NCBI RefSeq assembly: GCF_017052655.1
Contig: NZ_JAFIDC010000001.1
Coordinates: 496,001-560,000 of the forward strand
From: Acholeplasma equirhinis
GTDB lineage: Bacteria > Bacillota_I > Bacilli_A > Acholeplasmatales > Acholeplasmataceae
DNA: 64,000 nt
Direction: 5' to 3'
Part shown: positions 36,780-46,936 of the stretch, one piece after another
How positions within the stretch are numbered: the stretch's first letter is position 1
Layout of the letters: the number at the start of each line of letters is the position of its first letter
Position numbers and translations under genes: made by a program
Notes under the pieces: model-generated
The model's input: the letters and a program-made list of their open reading frames with translations, nothing else
Told to the model about the DNA's origin: nothing
The model's database searches: none

Positions 36780-37580
36780 TTACTCTGTGTGTGATTTATC
36801 AATTAGTCCAGAATTGATTGCAACTTGAACCATTTCACCAACTTCTGCAGTTTGCATTGATTGGTATTTTTCATAAGGAATTGGATCATGAACAACTACA
36901 GTTACTCTAGTGTGTCTAAATGGTGAATTATGCTGGATTTTAGAGTTTCCATTAATTGTAAGTGGTAGAATTGTTGCACCAGGTTTTACAGCCATTTTAA
37001 ACGCACCAGCACGGGTTGCTTTAACTTCGTCTGTGTCACGGTCTTTTCTTCCACCTTCAGGGAATACTGTCATAACAAATCCGTTTTCAACTTTTTTAAT
37101 TGTTTCAACGAGACCTTTGGCTGTTTTTCTATCATCTCCACGATAAACTGGCATACAACCCATGGAGTTTAATACAAGTCCAAATAAAGGTATTTTATAG
37201 AGTGATGATTTTGGAGTAAATGCGGATGGACGTTTAATGATTTGCATAATAATCATTGGATCTAGATAAGATTTATGATTTGAATATGCGACAAGTTTAC
37301 CGTCTTTTGGAATTTTTTCACCACCAATAACTTTTACAGATACATTAAACATAAAGAGTCCTACTGCTACTGAAGCTGAACGCCAACCATAATTTTTGTA
37401 TCTTGAAGTATATGGAACTTTATAAAAGATTGCAGCATGCACTGCGATGCCAACCCAAATCATTAAGATACCAAACAAATATCCTAAGACGAACCATAAA
37501 ATCATCCACCATCCACCAAGGATTAGTGACATTCCGATAAAGAATGATAAAAATGAAATTAGAAAGATAATTGTAAACAT
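36780..37580 (-). CDS. plsC: 1-acyl-sn-glycerol-3-phosphate acyltransferase
   Basis: Makes phosphatidic acid in membrane phospholipid synthesis. 266 residues: two hydrophobic segments at the N-terminus (about 1-55), then the acyltransferase domain with H102-x4-D107 (SNHKSYLD) and FPEGGRKDRD (about 163-172; the usual FPEGTRS is altered to GGR). LPLTINGNSK follows as the fourth block. It is the last gene of the pepV-thyA-dfrA-plsC cluster, 8 bases after dfrA. Confidence 0.9.
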   Translation of the reverse strand: MFTIIFLISFLSFFIGMSLILGGWWMILWFVLGYLFGILMIWVGIAVHAAIFYKVPYTSRYKNYGWRSASVAVGLFMFNVSVKVIGGEKIPKDGKLVAYSNHKSYLDPMIIMQIIKRPSAFTPKSSLYKIPLFGLVLNSMGCMPVYRGDDRKTAKGLVETIKKVENGFVMTVFPEGGRKDRDTDEVKATRAGAFKMAVKPGATILPLTINGNSKIQHNSPFRHTRVTVVVHDPIPYEKYQSMQTAEVGEMVQVAINSGLIDKSHTE

Positions 37581-37588
37581 AGTCTAAC

Positions 37589-38053
37589 CTATTTCTCGTA
37601 GGTGGCAAAAATTAAGCCAGGTACGATTTTCTTTTCTATTAGTTTATACTTAGATAGTTCAAAAGGTGTGAAATATACATTACCTTCGTGATAATTCAAA
37701 ACATGCGTGATATAGAGTCTTTCAACATAAGGAAGTGTAATTTCGTAAATCTTTTTACCACCAATGACCACTAAGTCAGATTTAAAATTTTGAATAAAGC
37801 TAATGACATCCGTGATGCATTCTGCATCAGGGTATTTGGTATTTATAAGATTTGCAACAAAGATTTTCCCATAAGGTAATGGTTTATCTTTATAATAACC
37901 TTTTAATGAGCGGTAAGTTGCTTCACCCATTAAGACAGTTTTACCTTCTGTCATTTTTTTAAAGAATGCTAAATCTTCTTTGTAATGCCAAGGTAGAACA
38001 TTGTCCTTACCAATTAACCAGTTAATATCCATTGCCCAAATGGATGAAATCAT
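37589..38053 (-). CDS. dfrA: dihydrofolate reductase
   Basis: Regenerates tetrahydrofolate used up by thymidylate synthase. 154 residues with the DHFR pattern: [31 protein letters not shown] (substrate site, acid in KEDL), [11 protein letters not shown], and VIGGKKIYE for NADPH. The ATG overlaps the thyA stop (ATGA). A conserved MGR motif reads MGE here, which is an unusual change but at a tolerant position. Confidence 0.93.
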   Translation of the reverse strand: MISSIWAMDINWLIGKDNVLPWHYKEDLAFFKKMTEGKTVLMGEATYRSLKGYYKDKPLPYGKIFVANLINTKYPDAECITDVISFIQNFKSDLVVIGGKKIYEITLPYVERLYITHVLNYHEGNVYFTPFELSKYKLIEKKIVPGLIFATYEK

Positions 38054-38916
38054 ACAGCAACCTCACCTTTAATTGAAGGATATGGATCATATCCTTCTAG
38101 TTTAAAGTCTTCATAAGTAAAATCTTCTAAATTTTTTACATCTGGGTTAATTTTTAAAGTTGGTAATTTTCTTGGTTCTCTGGTTAATTGGAGTTTAACT
38201 TGTTCCATATGATTAGAATAAATATGTGCATCACCAATTGTATGAACAAACTCACCAACTTCCATACCGGTTACTTGTGCAACCATCATTAAGAAGATTG
38301 CATAAGATGCAATATTAAATGGAATACCTAAAAAGACATCACCACTTCTTTGATAAAGCTGTAAACTGAGTTTATTATTAACAGAATAAAATTGGATTAA
38401 TGTATGGCATGGCGGTAAAGTCATTTGACCAATTTCAGCAGGATTCCAACTTGATAAGACAAGTCTTCTTGAATCTGGATTTTTCTTTAACTCCGTTAAG
38501 ATATACTTAATTTGGTCAACACCATTAAATTTACGCCATTGTGAACCATAGACAGGACCTAAGTCACCCCACTTTTCAGCAAAGCCAACTTCATTTCTGA
38601 TTTTATCAGAAAATTCAGCCATTGTCTCACCTTGGTATGCTGGGGATTCCTTATATTTTTTATATGGCCAGTCAGTCCAAATACCTACACCATGGTCTAC
38701 TAGATATTTAATATTAGTGTCACCTTTAATAAACCATAATAATTCATAGATAATGCCCTTTAAAAAGGTTTTCTTTGTAGTGACAAGTGGAAATCCATCC
38801 GCAAGGTCAAATCGCATTTGATAACCAAATACGCTTCTTGTTCCTGTTCCTGTACGATCTGATTTTTCTACACCATGATCTAGTATATGTCTAACTAAAT
38901 CCAAATATTGCTTCAT
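38050..38916 (-). CDS. thyA: thymidylate synthase
   Basis: Converts dUMP to dTMP with methylene-tetrahydrofolate. 288 residues with the catalytic cysteine in [23 protein letters not shown] for folate/dUMP contacts, and the C-terminal IKGEVAV. AGGGGG precedes ATG 38916. Translational coupling with dfrA keeps the folate cycle balanced. It complements the deoA/deoC salvage genes nearby. Confidence 0.97.
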   Translation of the reverse strand: MKQYLDLVRHILDHGVEKSDRTGTGTRSVFGYQMRFDLADGFPLVTTKKTFLKGIIYELLWFIKGDTNIKYLVDHGVGIWTDWPYKKYKESPAYQGETMAEFSDKIRNEVGFAEKWGDLGPVYGSQWRKFNGVDQIKYILTELKKNPDSRRLVLSSWNPAEIGQMTLPPCHTLIQFYSVNNKLSLQLYQRSGDVFLGIPFNIASYAIFLMMVAQVTGMEVGEFVHTIGDAHIYSNHMEQVKLQLTREPRKLPTLKINPDVKNLEDFTYEDFKLEGYDPYPSIKGEVAV

Positions 38917-38936
38917 GCTAATCCCCCTAAATATAA

Positions 38937-40313
38937 TTACTTAGCTAATTCGTATAAGCTTTCTGTGTAAATAATTGTTGCTGTGATAAAGTCATCAATA
39001 TCAATGAATTCATCTTTTTGGTGAATATAAGTTGGTTTATCAATAAAGTGTGGACCAAATGCTACAACATTTTCAGTTGCACGTGCGAAAGTACCACCAC
39101 CAATTGATATTGGACCACGTTCATCACCAGTATGTTTTTTATAAACATTCATTAAAGTTTTAATTAAATGTGATTCTGGATCTTTATACAGTAGTTTTTG
39201 ATGATGATTTACTGACAAGATATAGTTAGATGGTAAAAGTGATGCAATCTTTTCAAATACATCTTTTTGATAATTCACACCTTTTGGATATCGGATGTTA
39301 AGAATCATTTCAAATTTATTACCATCTGTTTTTAACACACCAAAGTTGTTCGTTAAAGGTCCCATTTCTTCATCAGTGTATGCAATACCAAACTTTAAAC
39401 CTGCAGTATCATGATTTAAATATTGATCCATGAATTTAGTTAATTCATTTGACAATTCAAGTTCTTTTAAACCATCAAGCATTAAATGAATTGCATTTAC
39501 GCCTTCTTGTGGTAATGAACCGTGTGCAGATTTACCTTCAACAAAAAGATTCATTAAACCATCTTTTTCTTCAACTTTACCAACTAAATTGTTTTTACTT
39601 AAGTAATTATTCCATTTAGTTTTAAGTAATGTATCTTTTTTGACTGTAACAGTTGCAGATTCTGGAACCATATTTGTTCTTAATCCTGCTTCCATCTTGA
39701 TGATGTCACCTGGTTCAAAAGTACCTTTAATAATTGTATTTGTAATACCTTTTTCTGCATAAATTAATGGGAAATCAGCATCAGGAATAAATCCAGCAAC
39801 TGGTATTTCTGGATATTTCTTGAAATAATAATCCATACATCTCCAACCGGATTCTTCATCTAAACCTAAAACAAGTTTAATTCTCTTATTTAGTTTTAAA
39901 CCAGATTCTTTTAAAATCTTCATTGCATAATAAACAGCCATTGTTGGACCTTTATCATCTTCTGATCCACGTGCATAAATTTTATTATCATGAATTTCTG
40001 CACCATATGCAGGATAAGTCCAGCCTGAACCTGCTGGAACGACATCTAAGTGTCCGATTGAACCGATGTATTCTTTTGAATCACCGAATTGGATATGTCC
40101 TGCATATCCATCGACATTTTCAAATGAAAAACCATCGCGTTTTGCTAACTCTAACATGAAATCTAATGCAGCTTTATTACCTGGACCAAAAGGAGCTCCT
40201 TCACGATTCGGATCAAAACTGGTTAGTTCTGAGTTAATTTGTAGTAATTTTTGTGTATCTTTGATTAATTGATCCTTATATTGTAAGACCAATTTTTTGA
40301 AGTCTATTGACAT
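38937..40313 (-). CDS. pepV: M20 dipeptidase PepV
   Basis: Zinc dipeptidase (Xaa-His dipeptidase type) of 458 residues, trimming imported peptides. The start is ATG 40313 with AAGGAG 8 bases upstream. Metal ligands appear in [39 protein letters not shown] and THQK-like IHQKDEF near the C-terminus; the [10 protein letters not shown] block is typical of PepV. It is the first gene of the cluster ending in plsC. Confidence 0.92.
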   Translation of the reverse strand: MSIDFKKLVLQYKDQLIKDTQKLLQINSELTSFDPNREGAPFGPGNKAALDFMLELAKRDGFSFENVDGYAGHIQFGDSKEYIGSIGHLDVVPAGSGWTYPAYGAEIHDNKIYARGSEDDKGPTMAVYYAMKILKESGLKLNKRIKLVLGLDEESGWRCMDYYFKKYPEIPVAGFIPDADFPLIYAEKGITNTIIKGTFEPGDIIKMEAGLRTNMVPESATVTVKKDTLLKTKWNNYLSKNNLVGKVEEKDGLMNLFVEGKSAHGSLPQEGVNAIHLMLDGLKELELSNELTKFMDQYLNHDTAGLKFGIAYTDEEMGPLTNNFGVLKTDGNKFEMILNIRYPKGVNYQKDVFEKIASLLPSNYILSVNHHQKLLYKDPESHLIKTLMNVYKKHTGDERGPISIGGGTFARATENVVAFGPHFIDKPTYIHQKDEFIDIDDFITATIIYTESLYELAK

Positions 40314-40380
40314 AGTATCATCTCCTTTTTTATATTGTATCACTAATCACTTTAAAACTCTATTATATAGAGTTGTTTCA

Positions 40381-40409
40381 AAAAAAATTGAGGATATTCT
40401 CCTCAATTT
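40381..40409 (-). terminator. terminator of the membrane protein gene at 40412
   Basis: Minus strand AAATTGAGGA / TCCTCAATTT, 5-base loop, followed by a T-run. Confidence 0.85.
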
Positions 40410-40411
40410 AA

Positions 40412-41176
40412 TTAATCTATATTATCGATATATTCGTTGTACTTATGCTCTAATCCTTCAAATGTTTCACATGCATCTTTGATTGCTTCATAAAGATCAG
40501 ATTGATAGGGTTTAAATGCAGTGTTTTCCATGTTGATTTCATCTTCAATATAGTAGATGTAATGTAATTCACCATTCTCATGATAGATACCACGAGCTTT
40601 TACATAAAGATCTTGGTTAAGTACCTCTGAGACTTTAATCAGTGATCTTTTGGCACTCATTTTATACACTCTTTTTGAAGCCTTACCAACAATTAAAATG
40701 ATTGAGAAGTTTTTCTTTACGTTATTAGAAATAATTAAATAAAGAACAATTAAAAGAATAATCGATGTAACAGCTAAACTCCAAATATTTTCAACCTTTA
40801 AAGTATCATTTAAGACATCAATCAATGTTAATAAATCACCTAAAATTAGAATTCCTAACATAATCCAAAGTGTTGCAAGTATTCTGCTATAAAACGCTAC
40901 AAAAAATTTACTCTTGGTATCATCTTTAGGTAATACATAATATTTCATGATGTTATTGACAAAAAAATGTAGTGGAAATAGTATCATTCCAGGGATGATG
41001 AGTGAAAATAAATCAAATGTATAAAGATCTTTTACAAAAAAGTAAATAAGTATTGCGGTTGTCAAAGCGAGTATTGCATAGATTGAAAAAGTTAACCAAA
41101 GTTTTTGGTAACCAATGAGTATATATAATATAACCATAACAAACATAGATGAAAGTAAAAGTGTCCAAAATATCAT
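40412..41176 (-). CDS. polytopic membrane protein of unknown function
   Basis: 254 residues: about five hydrophobic segments in the first 155 residues (about 4-22, 27-48, 55-75, 95-115, 133-150), then a soluble, acidic C-terminal domain of about 100 residues (KARGIYHENGELHYIYYIEDE...). I do not recognise the family. It has its own terminator and appears monocistronic. The cytoplasmic tail could be a sensing or interaction domain. Confidence 0.7.
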   Translation of the reverse strand: MIFWTLLLSSMFVMVILYILIGYQKLWLTFSIYAILALTTAILIYFFVKDLYTFDLFSLIIPGMILFPLHFFVNNIMKYYVLPKDDTKSKFFVAFYSRILATLWIMLGILILGDLLTLIDVLNDTLKVENIWSLAVTSIILLIVLYLIISNNVKKNFSIILIVGKASKRVYKMSAKRSLIKVSEVLNQDLYVKARGIYHENGELHYIYYIEDEINMENTAFKPYQSDLYEAIKDACETFEGLEHKYNEYIDNID

Positions 41177-41220
41177 GTTATCTACCTCTATCTTTATTAA
41201 GATTATATCACATTTTGACT

Positions 41221-41565
41221 TTAGTCATTCATTGCTTCAAAGTATGCATCGTCATCTTTAGGTAAGAATATAATACGTTCTACAACAATTTGAATATTTG
41301 AACGATTCTTTTCATCATCATCTACCCATTTTGATACTTCAAGACGACCTTTTAATGCAATACCCATACCTTTTCTAAAGTATTCTTGTGCTTTCTTATG
41401 ATTATGATCAAATAAAGCAATTCTAAAGTAATCTGCATCATAAGTACCTTGGTAATTTTTATAAGGTCTCATAACAGAAACTCTAAGATCAGTGTATTCA
41501 ACACCACTATCTGAAACTTTTGCATCAAAACTAACGACTCTTCCAATTAAATTTACGAATGTCAT
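41221..41565 (-). CDS. ssb: short single-stranded DNA-binding protein
   Basis: 114 residues from ATG 41565 (AAGGAG upstream; the longer frame lacks a site). One OB fold: NLIGRVVSFDAKV..., DYFRIALFDHNHKKAQEYFRKGMGIALKGRLEVSKW, then IQIVVERIIFL. It ends in an acidic EAMND tail with almost no linker and no DDIPF tip, so it is shorter than a replicative SSB (150-180). It is probably an accessory paralogue, for example for competence or repair. Confidence 0.82.
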   Translation of the reverse strand: MTFVNLIGRVVSFDAKVSDSGVEYTDLRVSVMRPYKNYQGTYDADYFRIALFDHNHKKAQEYFRKGMGIALKGRLEVSKWVDDDEKNRSNIQIVVERIIFLPKDDDAYFEAMND

Positions 41566-41662
41566 ATGTATATCTCCTTTTTTTCTTTCAATCATAGAAG
41601 ATATACATTCATTTGTTAAATGCAATTTTAAAAGATTAAGCTTAAGTTAATCTTCATTTCAA

Positions 41663-41695
41663 CATAAAAAAAAGTGATGTTTCGAACATCACTTT
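41663..41695 (-). terminator. terminator of the deoC-deoD-M16 operon
   Basis: Perfect stem AAAGTGATGTT / AACATCACTTT with TCG loop, and T8 on the minus strand. Confidence 0.88.
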
Positions 41696-41732
41696 ACTTT
41701 TTAATTAAAATTTTATCTAAAACAGTATAATT

Positions 41733-42989
41733 TTAGATTTTAGGAAAAACATATAATTTTGAGATAAATTCCATACTTAATGCATAATAAAGTGAAAGTA
41801 TGTCATCAAGTATAAAATCGTTTAAGTATTTAATTGCATCTTCTAATGAAATACCATTTAAATGATATTTGCCATATAAGAATAATCTGTTTTCAATATC
41901 ATCAAGTGCCATAATATAACTACCTAAATATGCACGTTTCAATGTGTTAAAGTTTTTCTCATTTAAAGCATTCAAACCTTCATTAAAGAGGTAATCTGTG
42001 ATTAACTCTGCTAATTTTTCAGGGTCATCTGCTTGATTGTCCATAATAAAGATCATGGTTTCATCTTCCATCGTGACATTCATTTGAAATCCATCATTAA
42101 TATATCCATCTGCAATCAGTTTTTCTGCAAATTCTGATTGATTACCAAAGAGCATTTGCATCAAGAATAAAATCGACATCTCTGTTTTAAAAAGTGATAT
42201 TTCATCATCTTTTGAAAGGTTATATTTAACACCTAATAATAAACCAGGCATTGCAATATCAATAAATAGCTTATCTTCTTGAATTTTAACTTTTGAAGGT
42301 TCTTTAACTTTGATAATTTCTGGAACTTTTTGATCTAAGACATAGTCTTTTTCATAAAGTCTTTGTTTTAAATCATCAAAATCTAAATCACCACATATGA
42401 TTAATTGTCGATTAGGAGATTTATAAAAATGGTGATAGACAGTTTCTAACTGTTCTTTATCTATTTTTTTTATATCTTCAACTGTACCTAAGATATCATG
42501 AAGTATTGGGTGTACCCAAAACATCATATCATAAAGTTTTTGAGTCGTAATGGTTTCTTTATCATCATCATACATCATAATTTCTTCTTTGATGATTTTC
42601 TTTTCATTTTCAACTGATTCTTTTGTAAAATAAGGTGTTTCAATGACATCAATCAAATACATTAAAGATTCTATGAAGTTGAAACTACCATTCATGGTGT
42701 AACTTGTTTGACGGTAAGTTGTTAATGCATTTGCAGAAACACCTAAAGATGATAACTTTTTAAATGCATCACCTTCTGGCATTTGAAACATTTGATGTTC
42801 TAGAAAATGCGGCAGTCCAGGTGTGATATCATAGGATTCATCACCTGTTTTATATTTAAGGTAGTATGAACCAAGTGGTATATCAAATTGAGCATAATTT
42901 ACTTTAGTCTTTTCATATATTAAATGAACATTTAAGCCATTCTTCAATTTGATGATTTCTGGGGTGTGATTAAAGATCTTGATATTCAT
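41733..42989 (-). CDS. M16 family zinc peptidase, catalytic partner (YmfH-like)
   Basis: 418 residues with the inverted zinc motif HFLEH (about 75-79, PGLPHFLEHQMF) and the downstream glutamate in VENEKKIIKEEI, so it should be active. M16 proteins often work as an active/inactive pair, and the gene before it (20-base overlap) encodes the inactive partner, as in B. subtilis YmfF/YmfH. There is no signal peptide; it probably degrades peptides in the cytoplasm. Confidence 0.88.
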   Translation of the reverse strand: MNIKIFNHTPEIIKLKNGLNVHLIYEKTKVNYAQFDIPLGSYYLKYKTGDESYDITPGLPHFLEHQMFQMPEGDAFKKLSSLGVSANALTTYRQTSYTMNGSFNFIESLMYLIDVIETPYFTKESVENEKKIIKEEIMMYDDDKETITTQKLYDMMFWVHPILHDILGTVEDIKKIDKEQLETVYHHFYKSPNRQLIICGDLDFDDLKQRLYEKDYVLDQKVPEIIKVKEPSKVKIQEDKLFIDIAMPGLLLGVKYNLSKDDEISLFKTEMSILFLMQMLFGNQSEFAEKLIADGYINDGFQMNVTMEDETMIFIMDNQADDPEKLAELITDYLFNEGLNALNEKNFNTLKRAYLGSYIMALDDIENRLFLYGKYHLNGISLEDAIKYLNDFILDDILSLYYALSMEFISKLYVFPKI

Positions 42990-44193
42990 TTTGATCCCCC
43001 ATTAACGTATAAGTTGTTTTTAATTCTAGTTTTTGTAATACTTGTCTAATATCTTCTACTGTGACACGATCAATACGAGAAAGTGTTTCTTCTAAAGGTT
43101 GTTCAACTTGATATAAATCAGATAAAAACTTTCTTGGAATTAAGGATTGTTGTTGGTCAAGTGAAGAAAGTATTTGAGATTTTAAATAAATTTTTGCATC
43201 ACTTAACTCTTTTTCAGATGGACCATCAAATTGGAAATTATTAATGATTTCTATCATTTCATCAAAAGCATAATCTTTTTGTTCAAGATTAACACCTGCA
43301 TAGATGAATAAATACTTTTTATCGTATTCAAAGTGACTATCAACCTCATATGCAAGTCCAAGTGTTTCTCTGATACGTTTAAATAAAATACTTTCAGGAT
43401 ATCCACCAAGAATTAAACTTGCAAGTTGGCTTGCTGTATATAATTTATCTTTTCTTTCAATTGGTAGTGAAAAGCCTAAGAATATCATTGCTTGATGCAT
43501 AGAAATTTCTTCTTCATGATTTGTTAAAGGTTTTGTAATATTAGGAATATTGACTTCTAATGTTGCATCTTGTGTTTCATAGATAGAAATACTTTCTAAT
43601 GCATGGCGAAACTGATCTGAAATATCACCAGAGACATAAATCTTTAAAATATTATCTTTAAAATCACCTTTATAGTAATTGTAGAGGTCTTCTACATCAA
43701 TTGATTTAATCGTATCTTGAGTTCCATAAATAGGTAATCCATATGGATGATTAAGAAAAGTGTGTGCCATAAATTGTTCTTTAGCATACTCAAATTTACG
43801 ATCTTTACGTGTTTGAATATATTCTAAACAAAATCTTTTAACTTCATTAAATTGCGATGGCTCAAACATTTCTCTTTCAAAGAATGTTTCTTTTAAAAGT
43901 GAGACAATATCGTTGATATAATTTTGATCATCAATGAATTTAGGATTTGGTAGAACAAAGGTAAATCTTAAAATTTGATACTCACCAAGCATAAAAACTT
44001 GATTAGAAACATACATACCATAAAGGTTTGCGAATGCTTCAATCAATTGTTTTTTTGTCGGATAAGATTTTGTGTATGAAGTTAGTAATCTTGTCAATAA
44101 AAAACGATACGGTATCGTATCTTTTTTTAATTTCTCTAAAAAGTAGAAGGATACGTGTATCGTTTTAAATGTATCATCTTGAATAAATGTCAT
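42970..44193 (-). CDS. M16 family peptidase, inactive partner (YmfF-like)
   Basis: 407 residues with the M16 fold (FKTIHVSFYFLEKL..., GLAYEVDSHFEYDKKYLFIYAGV in the C-terminal half) but no HxxEH motif. It is expected to form the substrate cavity with the catalytic partner encoded next. The start overlaps deoD by 4 bases and the end overlaps the partner by 20 bases, so the three are tightly coupled. The tie to nucleoside genes is unexplained. Confidence 0.85.
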   Translation of the reverse strand: MTFIQDDTFKTIHVSFYFLEKLKKDTIPYRFLLTRLLTSYTKSYPTKKQLIEAFANLYGMYVSNQVFMLGEYQILRFTFVLPNPKFIDDQNYINDIVSLLKETFFEREMFEPSQFNEVKRFCLEYIQTRKDRKFEYAKEQFMAHTFLNHPYGLPIYGTQDTIKSIDVEDLYNYYKGDFKDNILKIYVSGDISDQFRHALESISIYETQDATLEVNIPNITKPLTNHEEEISMHQAMIFLGFSLPIERKDKLYTASQLASLILGGYPESILFKRIRETLGLAYEVDSHFEYDKKYLFIYAGVNLEQKDYAFDEMIEIINNFQFDGPSEKELSDAKIYLKSQILSSLDQQQSLIPRKFLSDLYQVEQPLEETLSRIDRVTVEDIRQVLQKLELKTTYTLMGDQNEYQDL

Positions 44194-44900
44194 AATTTAG
44201 CGTTAAGAGCAATCTCCATCATACGAGTAAATGCATTTTGACGTTCTTCAGCTGATGTTGCTTCATGTGTAACAAGTGAGTCAGAAATTGTTAATAAACA
44301 AGCAGCATTTTTACCTGTTGCCATGGCATTTGCAAATAATGCAAAGCTTTCCATTTCAACACACATGCAACCATATTTATCATGAATATTTTTATATTCA
44401 TCACCATTGATGCGGTAGAAAACATCTGATGAATGAATTGTACCTTCATGTAGAGGAATACCTAATTTCTTAGCAGAGTTTCTAATTGCACGATTTACTG
44501 ATTTTGTTGATTGTAATTTCTTCTTAGAAGAAACACCCATAGTTTTTGCATATGTTGATTCACTCCAAGCAGATGTTGCAAGTACAACATCATAAAGTGC
44601 TAAATCTTTTGTATATGCACCTACTGAACCGATACGAATGATTGTATCAACATCATAGAACTTAAATAGTTCGTATGAATAAATACCAATTGAAGGCATA
44701 CCCATACCAGAACCCATGACAGTTATTCTTTTACCTTTATAAGTTCCAGTGAATCCAAACATATTTCTAACACCGTTGATTTGTACAACGTCTTTTAAAT
44801 ATGTATCTGCAATATATTTCGCACGAAGCGGATCTCCAGGCATTAATACGACTTTTGCGATTAAAGATTTATCATTTAACTCAATATGTGGTGTTGCCAT
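44190..44900 (-). CDS. deoD: purine-nucleoside phosphorylase (hexameric DeoD type)
   Basis: Phosphorolysis of purine (deoxy)nucleosides. 236 residues, normal length, with VVLMPGDPLRAKYIA (phosphate site, about 17-31), GMGMPSIGIYSYEL, and VEMESFALFANA for the ribose. It overlaps deoC upstream by 20 bases and the M16 gene downstream by 4. Together with deoA, deoB, deoC and the deaminase it gives a complete deoxynucleoside breakdown route. Confidence 0.96.
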   Translation of the reverse strand: MATPHIELNDKSLIAKVVLMPGDPLRAKYIADTYLKDVVQINGVRNMFGFTGTYKGKRITVMGSGMGMPSIGIYSYELFKFYDVDTIIRIGSVGAYTKDLALYDVVLATSAWSESTYAKTMGVSSKKKLQSTKSVNRAIRNSAKKLGIPLHEGTIHSSDVFYRINGDEYKNIHDKYGCMCVEMESFALFANAMATGKNAACLLTISDSLVTHEATSAEERQNAFTRMMEIALNAKL

Positions 44901-45549
44901 TAATTTTTTCTCCTTCCATTAAGCTCACGCCAGATGATGTACCAAGTCTTGTTGCACCAGCTTCAATCATTGCTTTTGCATCTTCCATTGAACGAATACC
45001 ACCGGATGCTTTAATTTCACCTGCATCACCTACGACTTTTTTCATTAATTTAACATCTGTAACATTTGCACCACTTGGAGCATATCCGGTTGATGTTTTA
45101 ACAAAATGTGCACCAGCTTTTATAGCTAGTTTTGATACAGAAGTGATTTCTTTTTTTTCTAAGTATGCTGTTTCAATGATAACTTTCACAGTTCTTCCTG
45201 CTGCAGCTTTAACTATACCTTTAATTTCTTTTGAGATTGCTTTTTTATTTTGTGCTTTTACATCAGCAACATGGACAACCATATCGATTTCATCCGCACC
45301 ATCTTTTACTGCTTCTTTAGTTTCATAGATTTTAACCTTAGTTGTTGAAGTGCCATGTGGGAATCCGACGACTGTACAAACTAAAACGTTTGTACTTGCT
45401 AATTTTTCTTTTGCATATTTAACCCATACAGGTGATACACAAACACTCTTAAATTGATATTTGATTGCTTCTGCAATTAATTGATCAATTTGAGCTAATG
45501 ATACAGTTGGACCAAGTTTAGTATGGTCAATGTATTGATTTAAATTCAT
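44881..45549 (-). CDS. deoC: deoxyribose-phosphate aldolase
   Basis: Splits 2-deoxyribose-5-phosphate to glyceraldehyde-3-phosphate and acetaldehyde. 222 residues from ATG 45549 (GGAGG 7 bases upstream; an in-frame TTG two codons earlier is closer than ideal). The Schiff-base lysine is K151 in FVKTSTGYAPSGA, and the proton-relay residues sit in DEIDMVV (about 86-92) and KASGGIR. The end overlaps deoD. Confidence 0.96.
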   Translation of the reverse strand: MNLNQYIDHTKLGPTVSLAQIDQLIAEAIKYQFKSVCVSPVWVKYAKEKLASTNVLVCTVVGFPHGTSTTKVKIYETKEAVKDGADEIDMVVHVADVKAQNKKAISKEIKGIVKAAAGRTVKVIIETAYLEKKEITSVSKLAIKAGAHFVKTSTGYAPSGANVTDVKLMKKVVGDAGEIKASGGIRSMEDAKAMIEAGATRLGTSSGVSLMEGEKINGNTTY

Positions 45550-45562
45550 CCTCAAACCTCCT

Positions 45563-46018
45563 TTAATAGTTTGGACGATGTTCTTTATCTAAATAGTATT
45601 GATAAAGTTTTAATACAGCTTTTCTATCTAATTCTTGTAAGATTTGTTCCTTCTTACCATTTGCAATTTCATAAAATACAGAATCTCTGAAGCCGATTTT
45701 TTCGGTATCATCAATATTTGCACCAAAATAAACCTTATCAATATTAGCCCATAGGATTGCACCTAAACACATTGGACAAGGTTCACCGGTTGTATAAATC
45801 TCACAACCAGTAAGGTCAAATGATTTCAATTTTTTTGTTGCTTTTCTAATGGCGTTCACTTCACCATGTGCAGTTGGGTCATTATCTTTTAACACTGTGT
45901 TATGACCTTTTGCAATCACAACACCATCTTTAACAACGACTGCACCAAAAGGTCCACCATGAACATGATCAATACCTTTTTTCGCTTCGTTGATCGCTTG
46001 ACGCATAAATTTATTCAT
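45563..46018 (-). CDS. guanine deaminase-like cytidine/deoxycytidylate deaminase family protein
   Basis: 151 residues with the zinc motif H51-x-E53 (TAHGEVNAI) and PC81-x2-C84 (EPCPMCLG). The GGPFGAVVVKDG segment and length resemble B. subtilis GuaD more than the tRNA deaminase TadA, whose motif is usually HAE; here it reads HGE. In a purine and deoxynucleoside salvage operon, guanine to xanthine deamination makes sense. TadA is the alternative. Confidence 0.75.
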   Translation of the reverse strand: MNKFMRQAINEAKKGIDHVHGGPFGAVVVKDGVVIAKGHNTVLKDNDPTAHGEVNAIRKATKKLKSFDLTGCEIYTTGEPCPMCLGAILWANIDKVYFGANIDDTEKIGFRDSVFYEIANGKKEQILQELDRKAVLKLYQYYLDKEHRPNY

Positions 46019-46034
46019 TTTAAATTAACCTCTT

Positions 46035-46892
46035 TTAATCTAAAAGTTCGTGTAGATGATATTTTGCAAAACTTTTTGCAACTGGATTCCATTTACCTTT
46101 TTTAGCGCTCTTAGATAATTTCTTTAAATATTTTTTAGGGACTACCTTAGTTCCTTGTAAAAAGCCTGGAACATCAAGTAAGTATTTTTGATTTTTTGTC
46201 AGATATTCTTGATAATCAATGACTTTTAAAACACCATCAGTTTGATGAAATAAAATATAGTCAGTGTGTGGTGGTATGACTGTCTGAGTCATTTCTTTCC
46301 ACTCAATAGCAAAATATGCTTTATCTTCTTCATCTTTGATGAAATAATATTTAGGTACAATCGTATCTAAATCATTGTAGTAGTCTTGTAGGACTTTGAT
46401 TTCATCTGTGTATCTTAAGATATGTGATAATTTTTCTTCTTTAACCCAGAAATATTTTTCTTCATATTCAGGATACTTTTCTAAATAGGCTTTTTTGACC
46501 ATTTGGAATACTTTAAGTATACGTTCTTGATTAAATTCAAGTACATCAGAAAACATTTCTGATAAGACATAGAAATCAAATTTGTCACAAATCTTTTTAA
46601 CAAGTTGAATAACTGATTTAACAAAATATGTTGGACTTAAAATAGGTAACTCTAGATGAAAGTTTACCTCTAAATACTTAGGTGAAATTCTTTGTATATT
46701 AGGTACTTGAGATTTAGGTGTTAAATAAAATGCACAAGGAAAACCGAGTGTTGGATGTGTATATAAGAATCTAACACTTTTTTCATCCATTTCGACTTCA
46801 AATCCTGGTTCATTATCGAAAAAATCAATGACTTTTTCTTTATCTAGTGATCTTGATTTTTCTTTAAAGAAGTGTAAGTAAAATTGGCTCAA
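46035..46892 (-). CDS. hypothetical protein in the surE-deoC operon
   Basis: 285 residues from TTG 46892 with AAGGGGAG 6 bases upstream. It is soluble, rich in lysine, tyrosine and phenylalanine, with no signal peptide, no membrane segment and no motif I recognise. The C-terminal 35 residues are strongly basic (KKYLKKLSKSAKKGKW), suggesting nucleic-acid or phospholipid contact. It sits 44 bases after surE and 16 before the deaminase gene. A hairpin in the gap to surE (AGCAT / ATGCT) could separate the two. Confidence 0.75.
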   Translation of the reverse strand: MSQFYLHFFKEKSRSLDKEKVIDFFDNEPGFEVEMDEKSVRFLYTHPTLGFPCAFYLTPKSQVPNIQRISPKYLEVNFHLELPILSPTYFVKSVIQLVKKICDKFDFYVLSEMFSDVLEFNQERILKVFQMVKKAYLEKYPEYEEKYFWVKEEKLSHILRYTDEIKVLQDYYNDLDTIVPKYYFIKDEEDKAYFAIEWKEMTQTVIPPHTDYILFHQTDGVLKVIDYQEYLTKNQKYLLDVPGFLQGTKVVPKKYLKKLSKSAKKGKWNPVAKSFAKYHLHELLD

Positions 46893-46936
46893 TGATATCT
46901 CCCCTTTAGTTCATTTTAGCATGAAACAATGCTGAA

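Noticed and set aside
45563-46018. tRNA adenosine deaminase TadA
   Set aside because: HGE motif, GGPFGAVVVKDG segment and the salvage operon favour a guanine deaminase; TadA remains the alternative.
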